A stretch of DNA of 12,240 nt. Origin: Pseudomonadota bacterium (GTDB lineage Bacteria; Pseudomonadota; Alphaproteobacteria; Caulobacterales; Aquidulcibacteraceae). Every line of letters begins with the position of its first letter. Within the stretch, counting starts at the first letter, position 1. The notes under the pieces were generated by a model that worked only from the letters and a program-made list of their open reading frames with translations, did no database searches and was not told the origin of the DNA. Of this stretch, positions 5,397 through 12,240 are shown one piece after another. Location: assembly GCA_023461135.1 (NCBI GenBank), contig JAEWNX010000173.1:1-12240 (forward strand). The letters run 5' to 3'. Both the position numbers and the translations under genes were made by a program.

Positions 5397-6311
5397 TTGA
5401 TCTACCTGCCGATCGCCGAAATGCCGGTGAACGTGCTGCTCGTCCTATTGGTCAGCGGCGCCGTCGGCTTTGTGTCGGGCCTCGTGGGCGTCGGCGGCGG
5501 CTTCATCATGACGCCGTCGCTCATGTTCCTGGGCGTGCCCGCGCCGGTGGCGGTCGCGACCGGCGCCAGCCACGTGGCGGCCACGAGCTTCTCCGGCATC
5601 ATGACGCAGACGCGCCGCAAAGCGGTGGACTGGCGCATGGGGGTGCTGCTCTCGATCGGCGGCATTGTCGGCAGCGCCTTCGGCGTCGCGCTGTTCGAGC
5701 GCCTGCTGCGCCTAGGGCAGCTCGACCTCATCATCTCCCTGCTTTACCTCGTGCTGCTCGCCGGCGTCGGCGGGCTTATGGCGGCCGAGAGTTACGCGGT
5801 CTGGCGCGGCCGCACGTTGCGCGGCGTCTCGATCCTGCGCCGTCCGGCGCGCACCGTCGCGCACACGCTGCCGCTGCGCGTCGCGTTCCCGCGATCAGGC
5901 CTCTACATCAGCGTCATTCCCCCGCTGGTGCTCGGCTTCGTGATCGGCGCGCTCGCCGCCATCATGGGCGTCGGCGGCGGCTTCATCCTCATCCCCGCGA
6001 TGATCTACCTGTTGCGTATGCCGACCAACGTCGTGATCGGCACGTCGTTGTTCCAAGTGTTGATCGTGGCTTGCCTGGTCGTGATCCTGCAATCCACCGC
6101 GACGCAAACGGTCGACCTCGTGCTCGCCGCGCTGTTGATGGCGGGCGGCGTGATCGGCGCGCAGTTCGGCGTGCGCGTCGGCGCTGGCTTGAAAAACGAG
6201 CACATCCGCGGCCTGCTCGGCCTCATCCTGCTCGCGGCCAGCGTCAAATTCCTCTGGGACATCGTGATCCCGCCGGACGAGCCGTTCGTGCTCGGCGGAG
6301 GCCTCTGGTGA
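5397..6311 (+). CDS. TauE/SafE (TSUP) family membrane permease
   Basis: This 304-residue multi-pass inner-membrane protein belongs to the TSUP family, which exports or imports sulfite, sulfoacetate and other small anions. The TSUP internal duplication is obvious: SGLVGVGGGFIMTPSLMFLG in the first half is mirrored by AIMGVGGGFILIPAMIYLL in the second. A loop of about 40 polar residues lies between the halves, where similar proteins also have one. I chose the TTG at 5397 because it gives MIYLPIAEMPVN; an IYLPIAEM-type N-terminus is typical of this subgroup. Shine-Dalgarno support is weak (AGAGCTGG). The first ATG in frame (5421) is the alternative. The stop overlaps the next gene's GTG (GTGA), so the genes are coupled. 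Substrate unknown; pairing with a TIGR02186 protein is usual for this TSUP type. Confidence 0.9.
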   Translation: MIYLPIAEMPVNVLLVLLVSGAVGFVSGLVGVGGGFIMTPSLMFLGVPAPVAVATGASHVAATSFSGIMTQTRRKAVDWRMGVLLSIGGIVGSAFGVALFERLLRLGQLDLIISLLYLVLLAGVGGLMAAESYAVWRGRTLRGVSILRRPARTVAHTLPLRVAFPRSGLYISVIPPLVLGFVIGALAAIMGVGGGFILIPAMIYLLRMPTNVVIGTSLFQVLIVACLVVILQSTATQTVDLVLAALLMAGGVIGAQFGVRVGAGLKNEHIRGLLGLILLAASVKFLWDIVIPPDEPFVLGGGLW

Positions 6312-7093
6312 GGCGCGTCCTCCTCGCGCTCGCGCTCGTGCTGGCGTTCACGCCTGCGCGCGCGCAGCAGGCCCCCGAGATCGAAGGCGATTTCCCCGCC
6401 GCCGTGGTCGAAGAACAGATCACGGTCAGCTCCGATTATCGCGGCTCGTTCATCACCGTGTTCGGCGTCAATCCAGACCGGCGCGGGCGCGGCGACATCG
6501 TCGTGGTGGTGCGGGGCCCCAACGTGCGCACTGTCGTGATGCGCAAGGAGCGTGTGTTCGGGCTATGGATCAACGACGATCCCGTGCGCTTCGCCGGCGC
6601 GCCGTCATTCTTCGCGGTGCTCAGCAATCGGCCGCTGCGCGATATCGCCAGCCCGCAAGCGATCTGGCGTTATCAGCTCGATCCCGCCGCCTCCGCGCAA
6701 CTCGAGAGCGCGATCCCAGGCGGCGGCGATCCGTCCGCGTACCGGCGCGCGCTCGTGCGGCTGCGCTTCACGCAGGGGCTCTATCAAGTCTATATCGGCC
6801 AGCCCACGCCGGAGCGCCGCGGCGGCCTCACCATGTACCAGGGCGGGCTGTTCCGCGCCGTCGTGCGCCTGCCCGCCAATGCGCCCATCGCGCAATATCA
6901 CGCCGACACGTACTTGTTTCGCGACGGACGTCTGATCTCCTCGCAGCGCATCCCCGTCACGATCTCGCGCGTCGGCATCGAGCGGCGCATCCACGACCTC
7001 GCCACCACGCAATCGTTCCTCTACGGCGTCGTCACGGTGCTGCTGGCGCTGTTCGTCGGATGGATCGCCGCCCTATTGTTCCGCCGCACGTGA
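6308..7093 (+). CDS. TIGR02186 / Alph_Pro_TM family protein, membrane-anchored
   Basis: This 261-residue protein starts at a GTG that overlaps the permease stop (GTGA). It has an N-terminal signal peptide (MRRVLLALALVLAF... ending near ARAQ, residue 19) and a large, probably periplasmic, domain. A single C-terminal transmembrane helix follows (about 236-257, FLYGVVTVLLALFVGWIAALL), with a short basic cytosolic tail. Recognisable family features include the IEGDFPAAVVEEQITVSSDYRG start, VVVVRGP, and WINDDPVRF near residue 90. The family is almost confined to alphaproteobacteria and has no established biochemical role. Its regular coupling to a TSUP permease suggests an accessory or sensing partner for transport, which is inference. 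The stop overlaps the start of the DUF3429 gene. Confidence 0.88.
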   Translation: MRRVLLALALVLAFTPARAQQAPEIEGDFPAAVVEEQITVSSDYRGSFITVFGVNPDRRGRGDIVVVVRGPNVRTVVMRKERVFGLWINDDPVRFAGAPSFFAVLSNRPLRDIASPQAIWRYQLDPAASAQLESAIPGGGDPSAYRRALVRLRFTQGLYQVYIGQPTPERRGGLTMYQGGLFRAVVRLPANAPIAQYHADTYLFRDGRLISSQRIPVTISRVGIERRIHDLATTQSFLYGVVTVLLALFVGWIAALLFRRT

Positions 7094-7569
7094 CCGAGCC
7101 GAGTGACCCATTCCTTCCGCGCACGGCGCTGCGCTTGGGCTTCCTCGGCCTCGCGCCGCTCGCCGTCTCCGCGCTCGTGTCGCTCTCGCAGCACCCCAAC
7201 ACCGCGTACCTCGGCGCGCTCAGCTTCTCGATCTACGCCGCGACGCTGCTCTCCTTCCTCGGCGGCGTTCGTTGCGGCTTCGAGCTGATGCGTGCGCCGC
7301 AATCGCCGAACGGACTGCGCCTGCTGTTCAGCGCGCTGCCCGCGCTCGCCGGCTGGGCGCTCGCGCTGTTCGTCGTGATCGTGCCCGCAGCGCTCGGCGC
7401 GGCCTCGGCGTTCGCGGGGATATTCGCCGCGCAATACGTATGGGATCACCGCAGCGCCGCCGACGCTGGCGCGCCCGAATGGTATCCGCTGCTGCGCGGC
7501 GTGCTCACGGGCGGCGCCATGATCGTGTGTCTGCTGATCCCGCTCGCGACCGTGCTGCAGCGTTTCTAG
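7090..7569 (+). CDS. DUF3429-type small membrane protein
   Basis: This 159-residue protein of about four to five hydrophobic segments starts at a GTG that overlaps the TIGR02186 gene stop (GTGA). The pattern resembles DUF3429: a first helix around LGFLGLAPLAVSALV, then YLGALSFSIYAATLLSFLGGVRCGFEL, two further helices near 80-120, and a C-terminal helix ending in LLIPLATVLQRF. DUF3429 proteins are uncharacterised inner-membrane proteins. Coupling to the two preceding genes makes it a probable third component of the same module. It ends tail to tail with PdeM, both stops sharing one CTAG. Confidence 0.8.
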   Translation: MTEPSDPFLPRTALRLGFLGLAPLAVSALVSLSQHPNTAYLGALSFSIYAATLLSFLGGVRCGFELMRAPQSPNGLRLLFSALPALAGWALALFVVIVPAALGAASAFAGIFAAQYVWDHRSAADAGAPEWYPLLRGVLTGGAMIVCLLIPLATVLQRF

Positions 7570-8330
7570 TCCGGCAGCAGGCGCTGCATTGGCGCCGGCA
7601 ACACCTTGTCGCGACCCAGCACCAGCGCCGTGGCGCCGTCGGGAAAAATCGGCGCGAACGTATCGTCGCAGACATTGAGCCCGCCGGTGAACGCGCCGAA
7701 CGCCGGCATCACCAGGCGATCGTGCCCGAGCGCAAAGCAGCGCTTGCGCACGCTGCCGCCGCGGCCGGCGACCTTCGCACACGGATGCAAATGCCCCGCG
7801 ATCTCGCCCGGCGCTGCGCCACCGGTCGGGTGATGCCGCAGCACAAGCGCGCCGAGATGCAGCACATCGCGCACGGCGCCGCCCATCGTCTCGGGCGCCT
7901 TGCCATCGTGATTGCCTTCAACCCACACCCAGTCGCAACGCGACATCAGCACGCCCAAGAGCTGACGATCGCGCGCATCCATGCGCGCGGGGCCGCCGCC
8001 GTCGTGAAAGGAATCGCCGAGCGAAACGATGATCTCCGGCGACAGGCGCAGCATGAGATCGGTCAACCGCATCAGCACGGCGTGCGTGTCGTACGGCGGC
8101 AGCATTTGGCCGCGCAGCGCGAAGGAGGAGCCCTTCTCGAGGTGCAAATCGGAAACGACGAGCGCCTTCGCCTCCGCGATCCACAACGCGCCTTCCGGCA
8201 ACGCTGTCACCGTCACGCCGCCCAGCTTGGCCTCGACCGTCGCGCCCACGATCGCCATCGGCGGCAGCGCGCGCGTGGCCTTGCGTGGACGGCGCGGCCT
8301 GGGGCCGGAGGGGCGGGCGAGCAGCGGCAT
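7566..8330 (-). CDS. pdeM: Ligase-associated DNA damage response endonuclease PdeM
   Basis: This calcineurin-like metallophosphoesterase of the TIGR04123 type is part of a bacterial DNA-repair set with an ATP-dependent ligase, an exonuclease and an Lhr-type helicase. Visible metal-binding motifs are DLHLEKG (Asp61, His63), GDSFHD (Asp106), GNHD (139-142) and GHLHP (179-183). The spacing and the RRGxxLPPYD-like segment fit the family. The 254-residue form uses the ATG at 8330, 3 nt after the stop of the upstream hydrolase gene. It has no Shine-Dalgarno, so translational coupling is likely. The first 24 residues are a basic Pro/Arg-rich extension (RPRRPRK). The Met at residue 25 would give a more typical length but also lacks an RBS, so the start is uncertain. 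The stop lies in a CTAG shared with the DUF3429 gene. Confidence 0.9.
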   Translation of the reverse strand: MPLLARPSGPRPRRPRKATRALPPMAIVGATVEAKLGGVTVTALPEGALWIAEAKALVVSDLHLEKGSSFALRGQMLPPYDTHAVLMRLTDLMLRLSPEIIVSLGDSFHDGGGPARMDARDRQLLGVLMSRCDWVWVEGNHDGKAPETMGGAVRDVLHLGALVLRHHPTGGAAPGEIAGHLHPCAKVAGRGGSVRKRCFALGHDRLVMPAFGAFTGGLNVCDDTFAPIFPDGATALVLGRDKVLPAPMQRLLPD

Positions 8331-8333
8331 GAA

Positions 8334-10256
8334 TTACGGCGTCACGATAGCGAAGTTGGGCTCGGGCGTATCGAACACTTCGCCCATGCCTTCAAGGGCG
8401 CGCCGATTGCCGCTGATGCGCACGGCTCCGGATAACACGGCGCGCGCCATCGACTGGGTGGCCATCGCTTGCAGGAAGGCCGGCCGCGCCGCCGTAACGG
8501 TAGGCGCATCCTCCAGGGTGACGCCCGCCTCGTGCACCAGGACGCCGTTGGCGATGGTGACCGCGAAGCGCTCGCTGCGCTCGGGGAAGACGAGATTGAA
8601 CGCGTAGCGCCGCGCGCCGAGCCGCTCTGGATTCAGGCGCACGGCAAGCAGGTCGAGGATGTACGACGTCGGCGTCGCCGCAACGAGATCGGCGCTCTGA
8701 ACGCCCGCGCCACGTTGCGCGACGCCGCTCTCCAGCTCCTGCGCCGCCATCAGGTACATGTTGCGCCAGATCGCGCTCTCGGCCTGGTACGCCATCTGCC
8801 GATGGGTCCGCGCCAGCAGAGCGCGCGCGTCACGATTGTCCGGCGCTGCGAAGATCAGATGATTGAGCACGCGCGCGGCCCAGCGATAGTCGCCTTCGTC
8901 GAAGGCGCGGCGCCCTTCAGCAAGCACGCGCTCAACGCCGCCCATCGCGCGCACGAAGCGTGTGGCCTCCTCCTCCGGCGGCAACGGATTGAGGTTGGCG
9001 GGATTGGCGTCGTACCAGCCCATGTAACGCTGATATACGGCGCGTGAATTGTGCATCATCGTGCCGTAATAGCCTCGATTGAACCAGCGCGACGCCAAGG
9101 GCTCCGGCAAACGCACTCGCTCTGCGATTTCGCGGTCGGTGTAGCCAGCATTCATGAGACGCACGGTCTGATCGTGCAGAAACTTGTACGCGTCGCGGTG
9201 GCTAGCGATGAAGTCGCGCACGCGCGCGCCGCCGAACCGGGGCCAAGCGTGGCTTGTGATCATGTATTCGGCGCGATCGCCGTAGAGACGCAACGACTCC
9301 GTCAGATAATCCGCCCAGGCCTTCGCATCGCGCACCAGCGCGCCGCGCGGCGTCAGCACGTTGTGCATGGAGGCGTTGGCGTTCTCGGCCAGGTCCAGCA
9401 CGCCGAGCCCGGGGAAGTAGACGTTCATTTCCGCCGGCGCTTCCGTCTCCGGCGTCAGTTGAAATTCCATTGTGACGCCGTCGATGGTCAACGTCTCGCC
9501 GGTATGCGTGATGGAGCGCGTGGGCGCGATCAGCGTGAACGTGCCTGCGGAAATGGCGACGCCAATGCCGGACGTCATCTGCCCTTCCGGACCGGGCCGC
9601 AGGCCGGCGCCAAATTGATATTGCGCGCGCCGGCCCATCGCGTTGCCGGCGATCACGTTCTCGGTGACGGCGTGTTCCATGAAGCCTTCGGGCGCGATGA
9701 TCTCGACGCCGGCCTCCTGTCCCGCCGGCACAACGCCGCGCACGCCGCCGAAATGATCGACGTGACTGTGGGTGTAGATCACGGCGCGCACGGGAAGATC
9801 GCCGATCGAGCGCCGCGCCAGCGCCAAGGCCGCTTGCGCCGTCTCGGCGCTCGTCAGCGGATCGATGATGATGAGGCCCGTGTCGCCGACGATGATGATC
9901 ATGTTCGACACATCGAAGCCGCGCACCTGGTAGACGCGCTCGCGCACCTGAAAGAGCCCAGCGCGCACGAGCAAACCGGCATGACGCCAGAGGCTCGGAT
10001 TCACTGTGTCCGGCGCCGGCCCGCGCAGGAAATCGTACGCCGTGAAGTCCCAAACGACGCGCCCGTCGGCGCCGCGGATCTGCGGCTGATCCCACGTTGC
10101 AATGAAGCCGCGCGCGGCGAAATCCTCGTCCTCGCGATCGCTCCACGGCAGCGCGCGTGACATCTCCGCATTCGCCGCCCGCGTCGCCTCGCTCACCTGT
10201 GCGTGCGCTGCGCCGGAAAGGAGGCACGCAAGCGCGACCATCGCCAAGAACCGCAT
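8334..10256 (-). CDS. Alkylsulfatase-type metallo-beta-lactamase (SdsA1-like), secreted
   Basis: This 640-residue protein with an N-terminal signal peptide (MRFLAMVALACLLSGAAHAQ) is probably periplasmic. It has the layout of linear alkylsulfatases: an MBL catalytic domain, a helical dimerisation domain and a C-terminal SCP2-like lipid-binding domain. The Zn motif THSHVDH (162-168) supplies His163, His165, Asp167 and His168. Further expected ligands lie in TEAPAEM (271-277), ENANASMHN (291-299) and TSHAWPR (334-340). NPSLWRHAGL (86-95) is also typical. The SCP2-like part covers about 520-640. Family members hydrolyse SDS-like alkyl sulfates to alcohol and sulfate. I preferred the ATG at 10256, with GGGGGAG just upstream, over an in-frame ATG four codons earlier. 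It lies 68 bp after the helicase gene and 3 bp before pdeM. It is not the MBL exonuclease of the ligase-associated set. Confidence 0.92.
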   Translation of the reverse strand: MRFLAMVALACLLSGAAHAQVSEATRAANAEMSRALPWSDREDEDFAARGFIATWDQPQIRGADGRVVWDFTAYDFLRGPAPDTVNPSLWRHAGLLVRAGLFQVRERVYQVRGFDVSNMIIIVGDTGLIIIDPLTSAETAQAALALARRSIGDLPVRAVIYTHSHVDHFGGVRGVVPAGQEAGVEIIAPEGFMEHAVTENVIAGNAMGRRAQYQFGAGLRPGPEGQMTSGIGVAISAGTFTLIAPTRSITHTGETLTIDGVTMEFQLTPETEAPAEMNVYFPGLGVLDLAENANASMHNVLTPRGALVRDAKAWADYLTESLRLYGDRAEYMITSHAWPRFGGARVRDFIASHRDAYKFLHDQTVRLMNAGYTDREIAERVRLPEPLASRWFNRGYYGTMMHNSRAVYQRYMGWYDANPANLNPLPPEEEATRFVRAMGGVERVLAEGRRAFDEGDYRWAARVLNHLIFAAPDNRDARALLARTHRQMAYQAESAIWRNMYLMAAQELESGVAQRGAGVQSADLVAATPTSYILDLLAVRLNPERLGARRYAFNLVFPERSERFAVTIANGVLVHEAGVTLEDAPTVTAARPAFLQAMATQSMARAVLSGAVRISGNRRALEGMGEVFDTPEPNFAIVTP

Positions 10257-10324
10257 CGTCTCCCCCATCGCACGAAACCAGGCTGCGCCGCGGCTTCAGC
10301 AAGCGCAAGTCTGACGCTGCGTGA

Positions 10325-12240
10325 CTAGCTCATCGCTTCGGCGATCAATGCCGCCGCGTCCTCGAGGATCGCATCCTCGGCCGCGCCTTTGATGCCCACG
10401 CGCCCGAGCTCCAGCATCACCGGCGCAGCGAAGGGGGAAACGTGCGGCAAGTCGCGGTGCACGAGGCGGCCCTTTACGCGGTCGAGCAACGCCCCGAGGC
10501 GCTTCAAATTGAGATAGCCCTCGCCGGCGTCGGCGAGCGCGGCCTGCATCAGGATATGGTCCGGCTCGTATTGCCGGAGCACGTCATAGATGAGATCGGC
10601 GGAGAAGGTGACCTGCCGGCCTGTCTTCTTCTCGACGCCGGGCATTTTGCGTTCGATCATGCCGGCGATCACCGCGCATTTGGCGAACATCGACTTCATC
10701 AGTGTGGATTCGCCAAGCCAGCTCTCGAGATCGTCGCCGAGCATGTCCTCATCGAACAGTTGCGCGAGATCGACATCGCCCATCGGTTCGAGACCCCACA
10801 CGGCGACGGCGTACTCGCTGGCAAGGAAACCGAGCGGGCGCTTGCCGCCGCGTTCGAGACGGCGGGTCAGCAGCATGCCGAGCGTCTGATGCGCGAGGCG
10901 CCCTTCGAACGGATAGCAGACGAAATAGTGCCGCGCGCCGCGCGGAAAGGTCTCGACCAGCATTTCCTCCGGCGCGGGGACGACGGAACGGCGCTTCTGC
11001 AGCTTGATCCATTCGCGTACTTGGGGCGGCAGCGATTTCTGGCGCTTCGGCTCGTGCAGCATCTCGCGCACGCGTTCAGCGAGGAAAGTGGAGAGCGGAA
11101 ACTTGCCGCCGGCGTAGGATGGAATCTTCGGCTCGTTCAAATTGTTCGCGCGTACGACCAGCGCATCCGTCTCACGCACGCCGATCAGGCGCAAAACTTC
11201 GCCGCCGAAAATGAAGGTGTCGCCCGGCGTCAGGCCCTCGATGAACCATTCCTCGATCTGGCCCAGCCGCCTGCCCGCAACCAACGGAGGCGGCCCTTCG
11301 CTCTTCGGCACGCCGGCGCGCGAGCGCTCGGGGGCCCGGTGCGCTAGGCGCACGTTGAGCATCTCGGATTCGATGATGGCCCCGACATTCATGCGATGCC
11401 GCTGCGCGATCATGGCGTTGCGCGCGCGCCAGCGGCCGGTGTGCGGGTCCTGGACGATGCGGCGGTACCGTTCGTAGCGGCGCAGCGCATACCCTCCGGT
11501 GGCGACGAGATCGACCGCGCGGTCGAATTGCGCCCGCGGCAGCGCGGCGTACGGAAACGTCGACGTCACTTCTGCAAATAGTTCATCCGCATCGAACGGC
11601 TCGCCGCAGGCGCAGCCCATGATGTGCTGCGCCAGACAATCCAGTCCGCCGGTCCGGTTCTCCGCGCCGTCGAGCGCGCCTTGCCCGACCGCCTCCTGCG
11701 CCGCGCGGCACTCCAGCACCTCGAAACGATTGCTCGGCGCAAGCAAAGCGCGAGACGGCTCATCGAGCCGGTGATTGGCGCGGCCGATGCGTTGCACGAG
11801 GCGCGCGCACCCCTTCGGCGCGCCGATCTGGATCACCAGGTCCACATCACCCCAATCGATGCCAAGATCGAGCGTCGATGTGCACACCACGGCGCGCAGT
11901 TCGCCGCGCGCCATCGCCGCTTCCACCCTGCGCCGCTGCGCGACATCCAGCGAGCCGTGGTGCAGCGCGATCGGCAATCCCTCGTCATTGGCGCGCCACA
12001 GCTCCTGAAACGTCATCTCCGCTTGCGCGCGCGTGTTGACGAACACGAGCGCAAGCTTGGCCCGCTTGATCGCGTCGTAGACTTCAGGGATCGCGTGCCG
12101 CGCAGTGTGCCCGGCCCAGGGAATGCGCGCGTTGGAATCCAGGACGTCAACGATGGGCTGGGCGCCGGGTGGGGCTTTGACGATGATGTCCTCTCCCTTT
12201 GCTCCCCCGCCCGCGGGGGAGCTGTCATGCGCAGCATGAC
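10325..12240 (-). CDS. Ligase-associated DNA damage response DEXH-box helicase (Lhr type), C-terminal part
   Basis: The visible 637 residues are the C-terminal part of an Lhr-like superfamily 2 helicase of the TIGR04121 type. The frame is open to the window edge and the N-terminal DEXH half lies outside. Conserved helicase motifs are LALVFVNTRAQAE (motif IV, bases about 12055-12017), CTSTLDLGIDWGDVD (motif V) and QRIGRANHR (motif VI). The Lhr winged-helix and core regions follow, with RYRRIV, the GDTFIFGGEVLRL segment and the YFVCYPFEGRLAHQTLG segment. Such helicases act with PdeM, an MBL exonuclease and an ATP-dependent ligase in DNA repair. Upstream of IIVKAPPGAQPIVDVL the sequence becomes Gly/Ala/Ser-rich, where a palindromic element is read in frame. 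The gene ends 68 bp before the sulfatase-type hydrolase, probably in the same transcript. Confidence 0.93.
   Translation of the reverse strand, partial: HAAHDSSPAGGGAKGEDIIVKAPPGAQPIVDVLDSNARIPWAGHTARHAIPEVYDAIKRAKLALVFVNTRAQAEMTFQELWRANDEGLPIALHHGSLDVAQRRRVEAAMARGELRAVVCTSTLDLGIDWGDVDLVIQIGAPKGCARLVQRIGRANHRLDEPSRALLAPSNRFEVLECRAAQEAVGQGALDGAENRTGGLDCLAQHIMGCACGEPFDADELFAEVTSTFPYAALPRAQFDRAVDLVATGGYALRRYERYRRIVQDPHTGRWRARNAMIAQRHRMNVGAIIESEMLNVRLAHRAPERSRAGVPKSEGPPPLVAGRRLGQIEEWFIEGLTPGDTFIFGGEVLRLIGVRETDALVVRANNLNEPKIPSYAGGKFPLSTFLAERVREMLHEPKRQKSLPPQVREWIKLQKRRSVVPAPEEMLVETFPRGARHYFVCYPFEGRLAHQTLGMLLTRRLERGGKRPLGFLASEYAVAVWGLEPMGDVDLAQLFDEDMLGDDLESWLGESTLMKSMFAKCAVIAGMIERKMPGVEKKTGRQVTFSADLIYDVLRQYEPDHILMQAALADAGEGYLNLKRLGALLDRVKGRLVHRDLPHVSPFAAPVMLELGRVGIKGAAEDAILEDAAALIAEAMS
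12201..12240. repeat. Double palindromic element inside the helicase coding region
   Basis: GCTCCCCCGC (12201-12210) and GCGGGGGAGC (12213-12222) are perfect 10-bp arms around CC. Directly beside them GTCATGC-gca-GCATGAC (12224-12240) is a second perfect 7-bp hairpin, which may extend beyond the window. Two adjacent strong palindromes look like a REP-type element. It is read in frame as a Gly/Ala/Ser-rich stretch just before a conserved helicase segment. Whether it is an insertion needs comparison with orthologs. Confidence 0.6.

Noticed and set aside
9051..10160. A 369-codon + strand frame opposite the sulfatase-type hydrolase
   Set aside because: It is the antisense shadow of a gene with all its catalytic motifs intact; its composition is His/Arg-rich with no domain. 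Similar shadows at 7272-8435 and 10442-11347 were rejected for the same reason.
8334..10256. The MBL exonuclease of the ligase-associated repair set
   Set aside because: The protein has a signal peptide, alkylsulfatase-specific motifs and a C-terminal SCP2-like domain, unlike the cytosolic beta-CASP-type exonuclease.

Overview
The window is GC-rich DNA, densely packed with genes, from an alphaproteobacterium. A Caulobacterales/Hyphomonadaceae-type organism is my best guess. The pointers are a PodJ-like Sel1-repeat C-terminus, an 'Alph_Pro_TM' (TIGR02186) protein next to its TauE/SafE partner, GGAAC-type ECF promoters, and helicase and PdeM genes of the ligase-associated DNA-repair set. The assignment is inferred from gene content only; no rRNA or other marker is present.

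Layout, left to right. Positions 1-776 hold the 3' end of a Sel1-repeat gene (+). It runs tail to tail into an ECF sigma factor gene (773-1474, -), which lies 57 bp downstream of folE (1532-2167, -). A divergent intergenic region (2168-2268) separates folE from a Rieske/FAD oxidoreductase (2269-3807, +). That gene is translationally coupled to a fatty-acid-hydroxylase/sterol-desaturase family membrane protein (3804-4787, +). The stretch 4600-5396 has no convincing gene beyond the tail of the hydroxylase reading frame. It is full of hairpins, inverted repeats and short tandem repeats. Next is a tightly coupled + strand trio: TauE/SafE permease (5397-6311), TIGR02186 protein (6308-7093) and DUF3429 protein (7090-7569), with two GTGA overlaps. 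The rest is a - strand run: the C-terminal part of an Lhr-type ligase-associated helicase (10325-12240, continuing outside), a secreted alkylsulfatase-type metallo-beta-lactamase (8334-10256), and PdeM (7566-8330).

How the parts may work together. The sigma factor gene and the Rieske oxidoreductase gene both have GGAAC, 16 nt, C(A/G)TCCAAT upstream. This suggests an autoregulated ECF sigma factor, or another GGAAC-reading sigma factor, that also drives the oxidoreductase-hydroxylase pair. The oxidoreductase could feed electrons to the di-iron hydroxylase, but that is inference. The permease trio looks like a conserved membrane and periplasmic module of unknown substrate. The helicase and PdeM belong to one repair set, but an apparently unrelated sulfatase-type hydrolase sits between them.

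Best candidates for something undescribed: the structured non-coding element around 4720-5245, the shared ECF-type promoters, the inverted-repeat complex upstream of the permease, and a palindromic element read in frame inside the helicase gene.
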